Notes under the pieces: generated by a model
Told to the model about the DNA's origin: nothing
The model's input: the letters and a program-made list of their open reading frames with translations, nothing else
The model's database searches: none
Position numbers and translations under genes: made by a program
Shown: positions 14,676 through 23,345 of the stretch, in pieces
Position numbering within the stretch: the first letter of the stretch is position 1
Layout: every line of letters starts with the position of its first letter
Origin: Methylomonas subterranea
GTDB taxonomy: Bacteria; Pseudomonadota; Gammaproteobacteria; Methylococcales; Methylomonadaceae
Assembly: GCF_024505185.1 (NCBI RefSeq)
Contig: NZ_JANIBJ010000023.1
Location: forward strand, 1 to 64,000
Direction: 5' to 3'
DNA length: 64,000 nucleotides

Positions 14676-17600
14676 GCCGCAATACCGGTAGTGGCCGCAC
14701 CGCAAAACAGCCGATCCAGGGCTTCTATCAGCATTGCCGGTGGTTTGAACGACAAGCGACCCGCGCCGGCGCTGTCCGCCCCGCGCAAAAACAGATACAC
14801 GCCGCCGCCGATATGCCGGTCGTAAGCGTAAGCCGTTCCCAGCCGGCTTTTCAGCAAACGATGCAGTGCCAGCAGATAAAGGACCGCTTGCAGGTCGTAA
14901 CGTTTGTTCAGCATGGCTTGCTCCAGTTTGTCCTGGCTGTAAGCGCCGGCATCGTTGCCCAGGGCGTTGAATTTGTAATCCAGCACGTAATATCGGTCCT
15001 CGTGCACGAATACCAGATCGATAAAGCCTTTCAACAGCCCGTTGATTTGCTTGGCCTGTAGGCGCGGCCGGGTTTGTCCGCCAAAGGTATGTCGACAAAC
15101 CAGACTGTCGACGGCCAGCGCATCGACATTGTCGGCACCCAGCAAAAACTCCATTTCTGCTTGATAAGCGGCGCGGTCCAGCCCGGACAGGCCGATGCCG
15201 TCCGCTCCGGTTAAGGGTAAGGTCAGCCATTGTTGTAAGGCTTGCCGCAAAGTTTCCCGCTTATTGTCCCAGTCCGGCTGCTTGAAAATACTGTTTATCA
15301 TTTGAGCTGCCAGTTCGGGGCGCGCTTGCAGGCAGGAAAATCCCAGCTGAGCGCATTGCTCCATCAATTCGTGCACCAACACACCGGGACCGGCGCCGCG
15401 CGGCAGGGCATGAATGCCTTGGGCGGCCGGCGCGGTAAGCGCGGGAGTGGGATCGAGTTCGTCTATGCGTTTGTCGTCGCGGAAGGTGTCCGCCTCAATG
15501 GACGGCGCGGAGCCGCCCTCGGTTTGCAGGGCCGAATAGCTGGCAATCCACCAGTCGTCGCCGATAACGGCGGTCGACTGGCGCGGGCCATCGACGGCCG
15601 TTGCCGAGTCCGCGGGCCGATAAATGTCCGCGGCGGCGGCCGGCGCTTCGAGTATGTCTATGGCGGGGCAAGCGCCACGCAGTTCGGTCAGTCGGACGTT
15701 TAATTCGCTTGCCGCCATACCGGCCCGCCAACCCAGCACATAGCCGATGGCGCTCTTGTGCAAGTGGCTGGCTTTGCCCGGGCCGCTTTTGATCGCCGCC
15801 ATACCTAGCCAACAGGCGTAGCGGGCGCGGGTGATGGCTACATACAACAGGCGCAGGTCTTCCTGCAGGCGTTCCCTGTCGGCGCCGGCCTTGCTGTCTT
15901 CGCTTTTTTGCAAATCCACGTGCAGAGCGAATTCGCTATCGTGATAACGGTAATAGTGGTCGCGGCCGCCGACTTCGCGAAAGCCGCAGATAAACGGCAG
16001 AAATACCAAGGGGTACTCCAGACCCTTGGACTTATGGATGGTGACGATTTTGATCAGGTTGGCGTCGCTTTCCAGCCGGATGACGCTTTCCTCGCCGGTC
16101 TGGTCGGCGGCGATGGTTTCGGCCAGATGCCGGATCAGGGCCTGTTCGCCTTCCAGACGGCTGCCAGCCTGTTGCAACAGCTCGGCCAGATGCAACAGAT
16201 TGGTCAGGCGGCGTTCGCCGTCCACCAGACATTGCAGGCGGGCGGGCAGTGCGTAGTCGCTCATCAGTTGTCGCAGGGTGGGCAGAATGCCGTCTTGCAG
16301 CCAGCGTTCGCGGTAGCCCATGAAGCGCTCCAGATGTTGCTCCCAGGCCAGTTCGTCCAGCGCTAGTTGCCGCAGACTTTGGTAGCTCCAACCTAGCGTG
16401 GCGGTGCCAATGGCGGCCCGCACCTTGCGTTCGTTGCGCGGCTCGGCCAGGGCTTGCAGCCAGATCAGTATATCGACGGCTTCTGCGCTGGCGTATATCG
16501 ACTCGCGCTCGGACAGATAGACGCTGCGCAGTTGGCGTTCCGCCAGCGCTTGACGCATGAGCCGGGCTTCGTGACCGCTACGTACCAGAATGGCAATGTC
16601 GGCCGGTTGCAAGGGTCGCAGGTCGCCGTCGGGGCCCGTGAAACCGGTCCGACCGGCGCCGGCGCCGTGTAGAAGCCTGACGATTTCGCTGGCGGTGGCG
16701 GCCGCCATTTGCCGGCGATAGGCCGGCATGCCGATGGCTTGTTCGTCGGCGATTTGCCAAAAGCTCAGGGCGGGCGCGGCTTGGTTGTCGACCAGCCAGA
16801 CTTCCTCGCGGCCTTGCGCCGCAACCGGTATGAAGGGCAGCGGATTGCCATCCTGTCGCTTGAAGCAAAATGCGCCGGCTGCTTGTTGGTTTTCGGCATG
16901 TATGAATATCCGGTTGACGGCGTCGACCATGGCTTGCGTGGAGCGGAAATTGGTGCTTAGGGTGTAATGGCGGCCCAGCGTGGCTTGATGCGCTTTTAAA
17001 TAGGTAAAAATGTCGCCGCCTCGAAACGAATAGATCGCCTGCTTCGGGTCGCCTATCATGAAGCAGCCCGGGCCGCTATCGGCTTCGGCGGGGTAGAGAC
17101 GGGCGAATATGCGGTATTGCACCGGATCGGTGTCCTGAAATTCGTCGATCAAGGCCAGCGGATATTGCTTGACTATGGCCGCCGCCAGCCGCTCGCCGTT
17201 GCCGCCGCGCAAGGCCAGATCCAAACGCTGTAACATGTCGTCGAAGGTCATGCGCGCCATGCGTTGTTTTTCGGCGTCGTAACGGGCCCGTAGCCAATGG
17301 ATGGCATGGCGGGTGATGATGTCGGCCATGTCGGTTTCGTTTGCGGCATGCGCGGCCAAATCATCGATGGCCCTGAACGGCGCGGTTTCGAACAGTGGGG
17401 CTTGGTCTTGATGGGCCTTGGTCAGGCCGGCTTGCAGCGATTGTTGGCCGAATTTCATCAAGGCCTCGGCGGCGAGCGGCTCGCCGTTTGCCCAGGCGGC
17501 CAGTTGGCGCAGTTTGTCGGCGAAGCCGGCCTTGCGGTAGAGGTTGCCGTTGAGCAATCCGTTTGCCGATGCTTCGTTCAACAAGTTTTGCAGGGCTGGC

Positions 17601-18328
17601 AGGTCGTCCCGCCAGAGGGAGCGGGCGGCTTGTTCCAGTTGCTCGGCTTGAATTGCCCAGTCTTCCCAGGCTTGAAATGCTTGGGCAAGCGCGTTTTCCG
17701 GGGCTTCCAGTCCCAGGGCCTCGGTTTCGAACAACAACGGTCTCAAGACGCCGGCCAGTTGCTCCGGCGAACTGGCCAGCCGGTAAACCGCCCGGCAAGC
17801 GGTGGTGGAAAGGGGATAAAAAAATTGCCGCCAATAGTCCCGGACGACTTGGTTCAGCAGCTCCCGGTCGTCGGTATCGACCTCCTGCTTGAACAAACCG
17901 CCGCTGTCGAAGGCATGCTGTTGCAGCATGCGGTTGCACCAGCCGTGTATGGTATAAACAGCTGCCTCGTCCATCCAGTTGGCCGCCAGCTCCAGCCGGT
18001 AGGCGCAGGTCGGCCATTGTTCGGCGGCATAATCGTCCCGCAGTCGCCGCAAGAATTCGTCGCCGCCGGTCTTTTCGCGGAAAAATCCCGCCGCCTGGGT
18101 CAGGCGGGCGCGGATCCGTTCGCGCAGTTCCTGGGTGGCCGCTTCGGTAAAGGTCACCACCAGAATATCCGGCGGCAATAATTCCGCGCCCAGCCAGCCG
18201 TGGCCGAGTATCAGGCGCACATACAGGGCAGCTATGGTATAGGTCTTGCCGGTGCCGGCGCTGGCTTCGATCAGGCGGGTGCCGGACAAGGGAAATGTCA
18301 GGCTGTCTATGTTGCTGGCAAGGCTCAT
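14672..18328 (-). CDS. recB: Exodeoxyribonuclease V beta subunit (RecB)
   Basis: 1218 residues from ATG 18328. The N-terminus carries the UvrD-type Walker A (E-A-S-A-G-T-G-K-T-Y-T) near residues 21-31, with further helicase motifs F-T-E-A-A-T, L-I-D-E-F-Q-D-T-D, F-R-G-G-D-I-F and T-I-H-K-S-K-G-L-E-Y-P. The C-terminal nuclease domain has the L-D-Y-K-F-N motif near residue 1113, with its catalytic Asp and Lys. RecB is the 3'-5' helicase and nuclease subunit of RecBCD. recC, often found just upstream, is not in this window: the next gene upstream is a divergent GGDEF-EAL protein. Confidence 0.96.
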   Translation of the reverse strand: MSLASNIDSLTFPLSGTRLIEASAGTGKTYTIAALYVRLILGHGWLGAELLPPDILVVTFTEAATQELRERIRARLTQAAGFFREKTGGDEFLRRLRDDYAAEQWPTCAYRLELAANWMDEAAVYTIHGWCNRMLQQHAFDSGGLFKQEVDTDDRELLNQVVRDYWRQFFYPLSTTACRAVYRLASSPEQLAGVLRPLLFETEALGLEAPENALAQAFQAWEDWAIQAEQLEQAARSLWRDDLPALQNLLNEASANGLLNGNLYRKAGFADKLRQLAAWANGEPLAAEALMKFGQQSLQAGLTKAHQDQAPLFETAPFRAIDDLAAHAANETDMADIITRHAIHWLRARYDAEKQRMARMTFDDMLQRLDLALRGGNGERLAAAIVKQYPLALIDEFQDTDPVQYRIFARLYPAEADSGPGCFMIGDPKQAIYSFRGGDIFTYLKAHQATLGRHYTLSTNFRSTQAMVDAVNRIFIHAENQQAAGAFCFKRQDGNPLPFIPVAAQGREEVWLVDNQAAPALSFWQIADEQAIGMPAYRRQMAAATASEIVRLLHGAGAGRTGFTGPDGDLRPLQPADIAILVRSGHEARLMRQALAERQLRSVYLSERESIYASAEAVDILIWLQALAEPRNERKVRAAIGTATLGWSYQSLRQLALDELAWEQHLERFMGYRERWLQDGILPTLRQLMSDYALPARLQCLVDGERRLTNLLHLAELLQQAGSRLEGEQALIRHLAETIAADQTGEESVIRLESDANLIKIVTIHKSKGLEYPLVFLPFICGFREVGGRDHYYRYHDSEFALHVDLQKSEDSKAGADRERLQEDLRLLYVAITRARYACWLGMAAIKSGPGKASHLHKSAIGYVLGWRAGMAASELNVRLTELRGACPAIDILEAPAAAADIYRPADSATAVDGPRQSTAVIGDDWWIASYSALQTEGGSAPSIEADTFRDDKRIDELDPTPALTAPAAQGIHALPRGAGPGVLVHELMEQCAQLGFSCLQARPELAAQMINSIFKQPDWDNKRETLRQALQQWLTLPLTGADGIGLSGLDRAAYQAEMEFLLGADNVDALAVDSLVCRHTFGGQTRPRLQAKQINGLLKGFIDLVFVHEDRYYVLDYKFNALGNDAGAYSQDKLEQAMLNKRYDLQAVLYLLALHRLLKSRLGTAYAYDRHIGGGVYLFLRGADSAGAGRLSFKPPAMLIEALDRLFCGAATTGIAA

Positions 18329-18622
18329 GCGGGCTGGTCGGATTGGAAAATAACGGTATATTGTAGGTCGGCGGGCGCGCCGGCGAAACTTTCATTGATC
18401 CGGATGGCGCCGGGTTTTTTAAATCCTCCGTTTTCCTGCTTAGCCCATCCGTAAAAAACCGCTGATTGGCGGACGGAGATTTTTCGCGGCGCATGGGAAC
18501 CGTGCATCATTAAGCCGTTAAACGGCAATTTTTTTGTGCGCCGGTGTAAGGTTTTTGTAATGTTTTTCCGGGTATCAGGCTTATTTGTTTACCATATGAA
18601 AAAATTATTTATCCGATAAATC

Positions 18623-20707
18623 ATGCCACGCCGATTCGAATCCCTACCCTCCGCGCAACGTAAAATTTTACTGGTGGAAGACAGCAAGGCCTACCAGGGG
18701 ATGTTCAGGTCCGCGTTTTCGGAAACCGATTACCAGCTGGCCATCTGCGATAACGGCCGGCAAGCCTTGGAATTGATTCGCGAGCAGTATATGGACTTTG
18801 TCTGTTCAAGTTTTTATTTGAAGGACATGGAAGGCATAGAGTTATGCAAAGCGGTGCGCGATATTACCAAAAACGTCTACAAGCCGTTTGTGTTGCTGAC
18901 TTCGGTCGATTCGCAGGATCTGTTGAAAAAAGCCTTGCCGTCCGGGGTGACCGATATTTTCCAAAAGCGCGATATCAACCAGTTGCTGGCGTATATCAGG
19001 CGGTTTCCGTTTCAGGGGCAAAAATCGACCGGCAGGATTCTTTATGTGGAAGACAGCCGCTCGCAACGCGAAATGGTGTGTGCCTTGTTGCAAGCCCGTA
19101 ATCTGAAAGTGGATGCATTTGCTTCGGCGGATGAGGCCTGGGCCTATTTTCTCGCCGAAGATTACGATCTGGTACTGACCGATATCGTGTTGGACGGCAT
19201 GATGAGCGGTTTGAATTTCGTTAATCTGATACGCCGTCAATTGGGCAGCAAGGGCGATACTCCGGTGGTTGCCATCACCGCTTTCGACGATCGCACCCGC
19301 CGCCTGCAGTTGTTCAATCTCGGAATTACCGATTACATCATCAAGCCGGTCGTCGAAGAAGAATTGTTCGTCCGCATCAACAATCTGCTGCTGAAACAGC
19401 ACGCGCTTAGGCTGGTGGCCAATTACGACATTCTGACCCATTTACCCAACCGCAATCTTTTTGCCGAACGCTTTAATCTGGCCATAGCCAACTGCAATAA
19501 GCATAAAACCCTGCTGGCGGTTTGTTATCTGGACTTGGACGGCTTTAAACAAATCAACGACCGCTTCGGCAGGGACATGGGTGACGGATTGTTGATAGAA
19601 GTGGCCGCGCGCATACGCGAGGTGATGAGGCCGCAGGATAATGTTTCGAGACAGGGCGGCGACGAATTCGCCTTGCTGTTTGCCGATCTGGAGTCTCAAG
19701 CGCAGTGCGAAGCCATCGTGAGCAGAATGCTCGCCAGCATCGCGGAGCCCTATTTTTTGAACGGTCAGACGCTGAGCATCGCCGCCAGTTGCGGAGTGAC
19801 CTTTTACCCCAGGGACGATGCCGATCCCGATACCTTGTTGCGCCATGCCGACCAGGCCATGTATCAAGCCAAGCTCGGCGGACGCAATTGTTACCAATTA
19901 TTCGATACCTCGCGGGAAAAAGCCCTGCAAGTGTTTCAACGCCAGCTTGCCGCAATCAAACAGGCCATGGAGCGCGACGAATTTTGCTTGTATTACCAAC
20001 CCAAGGTGGATATGCAAAGCGATCGGGTGTTCGGCATGGAAGCCTTGATACGTTGGAATCATCCGACCAACGGCATGTTGTCGCCGGCGGCATTTTTGCA
20101 TCAGCTTGCGGGGACGGAACTCGAACTGGCGCTGGATACCTGGGTAATCGGGCATGCCCTGCAACAACTCGAGCTGTGGAACGAGGCAGGGTTAAAGTTA
20201 CAGGTCGGCGTCAATATTTCCCCCAAACATATCAAGTCGGCCGGATTTTTTGCCGATTTGAGCGATGCCTTGAGGCGTTATGATCGGGTGGACCCGCGAC
20301 AGTTTCAGATCGAAGTGCTGGAAAGCGGCGTACTGGACGATCTGGCTACCGTGAGCCAAGTGATACAGAACTGCCGGGATAAATTGGGTATCAGCATCGC
20401 GCTGGACGATTTCGGCACCGGCTACTCGTCCTTGTCGCATCTGCGCCATTTACCCATACAAACCATCAAGATAGACCAGAGTTTCGTGCGCGATATGATA
20501 GAAGACCCCAGTGATCACGCCATCGTCGAAGGCGTGATCAGCTTGGCGCGGGCCTTTAAACTGGAAGTTATCGCCGAAGGCGTTGAAACCGAGCGCCATA
20601 AACAGGCCTTGCTGGAACTGGGCTGCGCAAAAGCCCAAGGTTACGGCATCGCTCGCCCCATGCCGGCCGACAAAGTGCACGGCTGGATCAGGAATTATCA
20701 GCGTTAA
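18623..20707 (+). CDS. Dual-receiver GGDEF-EAL protein (c-di-GMP turnover)
   Basis: 694 residues. Order: receiver domain 1 (about 14-130), receiver domain 2 (about 140-260), GGDEF (about 270-430, motif at 345-349) and EAL (about 450-690, motif at 473-475). Receiver 2 keeps its phospho-acceptor Asp (D-L-V-L-T-D). In receiver 1 the equivalent position reads D-F-V-C-S-S, so the Asp is replaced by Ser and this domain should not be phosphorylated. GGDEF and EAL signatures are intact, including the D-D-F-G-T-G-Y loop of the EAL domain, so both synthesis and hydrolysis of c-di-GMP are possible. No membrane segment is seen. The partner kinase is not nearby. The gene is divergent from recB. Confidence 0.93.
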   Translation: MPRRFESLPSAQRKILLVEDSKAYQGMFRSAFSETDYQLAICDNGRQALELIREQYMDFVCSSFYLKDMEGIELCKAVRDITKNVYKPFVLLTSVDSQDLLKKALPSGVTDIFQKRDINQLLAYIRRFPFQGQKSTGRILYVEDSRSQREMVCALLQARNLKVDAFASADEAWAYFLAEDYDLVLTDIVLDGMMSGLNFVNLIRRQLGSKGDTPVVAITAFDDRTRRLQLFNLGITDYIIKPVVEEELFVRINNLLLKQHALRLVANYDILTHLPNRNLFAERFNLAIANCNKHKTLLAVCYLDLDGFKQINDRFGRDMGDGLLIEVAARIREVMRPQDNVSRQGGDEFALLFADLESQAQCEAIVSRMLASIAEPYFLNGQTLSIAASCGVTFYPRDDADPDTLLRHADQAMYQAKLGGRNCYQLFDTSREKALQVFQRQLAAIKQAMERDEFCLYYQPKVDMQSDRVFGMEALIRWNHPTNGMLSPAAFLHQLAGTELELALDTWVIGHALQQLELWNEAGLKLQVGVNISPKHIKSAGFFADLSDALRRYDRVDPRQFQIEVLESGVLDDLATVSQVIQNCRDKLGISIALDDFGTGYSSLSHLRHLPIQTIKIDQSFVRDMIEDPSDHAIVEGVISLARAFKLEVIAEGVETERHKQALLELGCAKAQGYGIARPMPADKVHGWIRNYQR

Positions 20708-20855
20708 ACAAATCTGTCGATGACGGTGTGTGGCCAAATCATTTTGCGTATTCCGTTTGGTTGCATAAGTTTTTTCATGAGCCTATGTTTTACCCTAAAT
20801 TAGGCCTTTTCCCTGACAGATTTCAATTGCCAGGGCGTTGGCAACCTCATTGTCC

Positions 20856-21707
20856 TCAGGCGGCTTGTCGGGTTTGCAGTTGATCCAGCAAATCCCTGCA
20901 ATCGGCGTCGACCAACTCAAAGCCCAGTTTGGCGGCAAAGCGTTTTTCCTTGTCGGTGGGGTTTTTGCGCAAAAACCAACCTCTATGCGAGTCGGCGTCG
21001 TAAGTGATGTCGCTCATCACCATGCGTTCGGAGTCGCGGTTTAACGGGAGCCCTATCAGCAGATATTTTTTGCCTTTTCGGTATTCCTTCAGAAAATCCG
21101 GAATCGCAAATCCGCCCATCAATTCGGTGATGTAATCGACGTAGTCGGCGTCCGAAGCCACATAGTTGGATTCCGGTACCGGTGTACCCATGGGTTTGAA
21201 CAGGATGGGCAGCTTTTTATCGACCTGACTTTGTTCGATATTGAAATAACTTTGCCCGTCGTATTGATAAATTTTGAAGCGATAATCGTTGCCGACTACC
21301 CGCGCCAGGCCGACAATCAGGGTGTGTTCCTCGTCTGCATAAGTGTCTTGCAGTTGGGTGTCGCGGTTGATGTCCACCACATAATTGGGTTTCCACTCCG
21401 CCAGCCAATCGTGAATCGCGGCGCGGCTGTATTTGGTGTCTCTATAGGTTTTATCCAGGAACTGGCCTAGGAAGTTTCGGCCGCGTTTGAGTTCCTGATT
21501 CATCGCCGCGCGCGGAAATTCGTACATCAGTTTGGGTGCCATCGGTTTGCCGCCGTTCATGGCCAAAATCAGGCTATCGCTATCGGCCGGCATCGGTGCG
21601 CCGTTGACTTTGCTGACGGCATCGAACAATACTCCAGGCCCCAGATAAGGCACGACTTGATTGTCATACAGACCGCTGAGGATCTCGGAAAATACGGAAT
21701 TGGACAT
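20856..21707 (-). CDS. SIR2-like domain protein
   Basis: 283 residues from ATG 21707, with CAGGAGT at 21714-21720 on the minus strand; a longer in-frame start at 21752 lacks such a site. The N-terminus (V-V-P-Y-L-G-P-G-V-L) is the NAD-binding-like glycine loop of SIR2-like proteins. K-P-N-Y-V-V-D-I-N-R-D-T is the place where this group has its T-T-N/T-N-Y-D equivalent. A later segment, P-I-L-F-K-P-M-G, recalls the K-x-H-G segment, but with M in place of H, so catalytic activity is doubtful. The gene lies downstream of the formate dehydrogenase operon on the same strand with a ~570-base gap, so a functional link is uncertain. Confidence 0.65.
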   Translation of the reverse strand: MSNSVFSEILSGLYDNQVVPYLGPGVLFDAVSKVNGAPMPADSDSLILAMNGGKPMAPKLMYEFPRAAMNQELKRGRNFLGQFLDKTYRDTKYSRAAIHDWLAEWKPNYVVDINRDTQLQDTYADEEHTLIVGLARVVGNDYRFKIYQYDGQSYFNIEQSQVDKKLPILFKPMGTPVPESNYVASDADYVDYITELMGGFAIPDFLKEYRKGKKYLLIGLPLNRDSERMVMSDITYDADSHRGWFLRKNPTDKEKRFAAKLGFELVDADCRDLLDQLQTRQAA

Positions 21708-22279
21708 GGATGGACTCCTGATGAATAACGAATGCTTATTCAGCTTTAGCAATAATCAATCCAGTTCCGTCGCTTGTTGGCATTTGGATGGCCGTACGGC
21801 GGAAAACAAGGCGTGAAGGCTATGATGAGCGGGCGGAAGGCGGGATTTAATTCACGAACGTTTGTAAGGTTTATCACAATCAGGCCGCTTTGCGTAGACA
21901 TGCGGCCAATCGATACCAAGGCGCGGCGAATGCAAAAGGCTTGGCTGGCGGGTAAAGAGTTCGGATGGCTGCTGCGGGGGAATTTTGTCGGCTGAAAAAG
22001 CCAAGCTAACGATCATGATGGCACGGCATCGTTCCGGCCAATGAGGTGCGTTTGGTAGTAGGAGCGACGCCCAGTCGCAATGATGGCTTAGAATAGCGAT
22101 TGCGCGTCGCTTCTACCAGAGCCTTGAGTGCTGCAAGGTGTTTGCGAACCAACCACGCTGTAGCGGGCTGTTTTGAGTTGATAAGGCTGGCAAGCACCCG
22201 GTTTGGGGGTATTTCTATGTTCTCCACGGCTGCATCGCTTCGGATAAGCCGTGGGTTAATAAATGTCGGCGTCGCCGCG
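21708..22279. other. Gene-free stretch with REP-like sequences
   Basis: No convincing gene. It holds the inverted REP pair at 22052-22119 and a copy of the palindromic block GGCCGTACGGCGG at 21789-21801, which also closes the two transposase-linked repeats at 1715-1727 and 2308-2320. Short open frames here have no ribosome binding sites. Confidence 0.6.
22052..22119. repeat. Inverted pair of REP-like units (BIME-like)
   Basis: GTAGGAGCGACGCCCAGTCG on the plus strand is followed ~25 bases later by the inverse of GTAGAAGCGACGCGCAATCG. The two units can fold onto each other. A further single unit with the same head, GTAGGAGCGACG, lies at 46761-46784. This resembles the REP family with the GTAGGAGCGRC head seen in several gammaproteobacteria. 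Confidence 0.8.
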
Positions 22280-22492
22280 CTACTTCACCAATTTTTTAAC
22301 GGCTTCCGCCACGATGTCCATCAGCTCGGTGCCGCCTTTTTCCAGGTATTCGATGATTTCCTTGCGCATGCGGGGTTCCCAGAAATTTCTGATGTGTTGT
22401 TCCACGCCTTGAATGGCCAGGGCTCTGTCGGGTTCCGATTTGAAAAAAGAGCCGATGTCGTTGGCCATTTTGATTAAATTGCTTTTTTCCAT
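22280..22492 (-). CDS. fdsD: Formate dehydrogenase delta subunit (FdsD)
   Basis: 70 residues. The pattern L-I-K-M-A-N-D-I-G-x-F-F near the start, then F-W-x-P-R-M-R and a C-terminal helix with V-K-K-L, is the FdsD family signature. FdsD is a small accessory or stabilising subunit of cytoplasmic NAD-dependent molybdenum formate dehydrogenases. It is the last gene of the minus-strand operon fdsG-fdsB-fdsA-fdhD-fdsD, one base after the fdhD stop. Confidence 0.9.
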   Translation of the reverse strand: MEKSNLIKMANDIGSFFKSEPDRALAIQGVEQHIRNFWEPRMRKEIIEYLEKGGTELMDIVAEAVKKLVK

Positions 22493-22493
22493 G

Positions 22494-23336
22494 TTATGCG
22501 ACCGATGCTTGGGTATGTTGTAAACGGTGGGGGTGAGTATAAATAACGTGATTTTCGTTACGGGCGAAGCCGACCAGGGTTAATCCGCATTCGTCGGCCA
22601 ATTGTATGGCCAAGCCGGTGGGAGCCGAAATGGCGGCCAGCAAGGTGATGCCGACGCTGGCGGCTTTTTGCACCATTTCGAAGCTGGCGCGGCTGGTCAC
22701 CAGGCACCAGCCCTGATCGAAATTACAGCCGGCTTTGGCCAAGGCGCCGATTAATTTGTCCAGGGCGTTATGCCGGCCGACATCTTCGCGGACGGCGGTA
22801 ATGCCGAGGACGGGGTCCAGCCAAGCCGCGGCATGCACGGCACCGGTCTTTAGATTGAGGGTTTGTTTGCCGGGCATGTCGCGCAAGGCCGTGACCAGGG
22901 TTTCCGCCGCCAAGGGCAAGCCTTGGCCCACCGGTCTGGGGCGGCGAATTGCCTGTTCCAGCGAGGTGGCGCCGCATAGGCCGCAACCCGTGCGGCCCGT
23001 CATATTACGGCCCTTGTCGTGCATGCTGTCGAAACGCGGTTCCGGGATCGTCATGCGCACTTCTATGCCCTTGGAACGCTGCACCACCCGCACCGTCAGC
23101 ATTTCCGACGGGTGTCGAATGATGCCTTCGGTCAGGCTGAATCCCAGCGCAAAGTCTTCCAGATTCAACGGCGTGGTCAGCATGACTACGTGCGGAACGG
23201 TGTTGTAGACCAACACTACCGGCACTTCCTCGGCTACCGAGTCTTCCTTGTATTGGTGGCTTGGGCCGCGCCAGACATCGTATTGCCCCTTTCGATAACT
23301 GGCCCAGCCCAACTCGCTGATGGCATCCATAGACAC
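22494..23336 (-). CDS. fdhD: Formate dehydrogenase accessory sulfurtransferase (FdhD/FdsC)
   Basis: 280 residues from GTG 23336, or 278 from ATG 23330; neither has a strong ribosome binding site. The conserved C-G-L-C-G motif (in G-R-T-G-C-G-L-C-G-A) carries the sulfur-transferring cysteines. T-S-R-A-S-F-E-M-V-Q-K-A and G-x-G-R-H-N-A-L-D-K are the other family blocks. The protein passes sulfur from a cysteine desulfurase to the molybdenum cofactor, giving active formate dehydrogenase. It directly follows fdsA (9-base gap), so it is made with its client. Confidence 0.95.
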   Translation of the reverse strand: MSMDAISELGWASYRKGQYDVWRGPSHQYKEDSVAEEVPVVLVYNTVPHVVMLTTPLNLEDFALGFSLTEGIIRHPSEMLTVRVVQRSKGIEVRMTIPEPRFDSMHDKGRNMTGRTGCGLCGATSLEQAIRRPRPVGQGLPLAAETLVTALRDMPGKQTLNLKTGAVHAAAWLDPVLGITAVREDVGRHNALDKLIGALAKAGCNFDQGWCLVTSRASFEMVQKAASVGITLLAAISAPTGLAIQLADECGLTLVGFARNENHVIYTHPHRLQHTQASVA

Positions 23337-23345
23337 GGGGAAGCG

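Noticed and set aside
14676-15230. N-terminal extension of RecD
   Set aside because: The open frame continues upstream inside recB, but the ATG at 14675 overlaps the recB stop and gives the normal RecD length.
17297-18181. A 294-codon plus-strand frame opposite recB
   Set aside because: Shadow of recB; no domain and no start signal.
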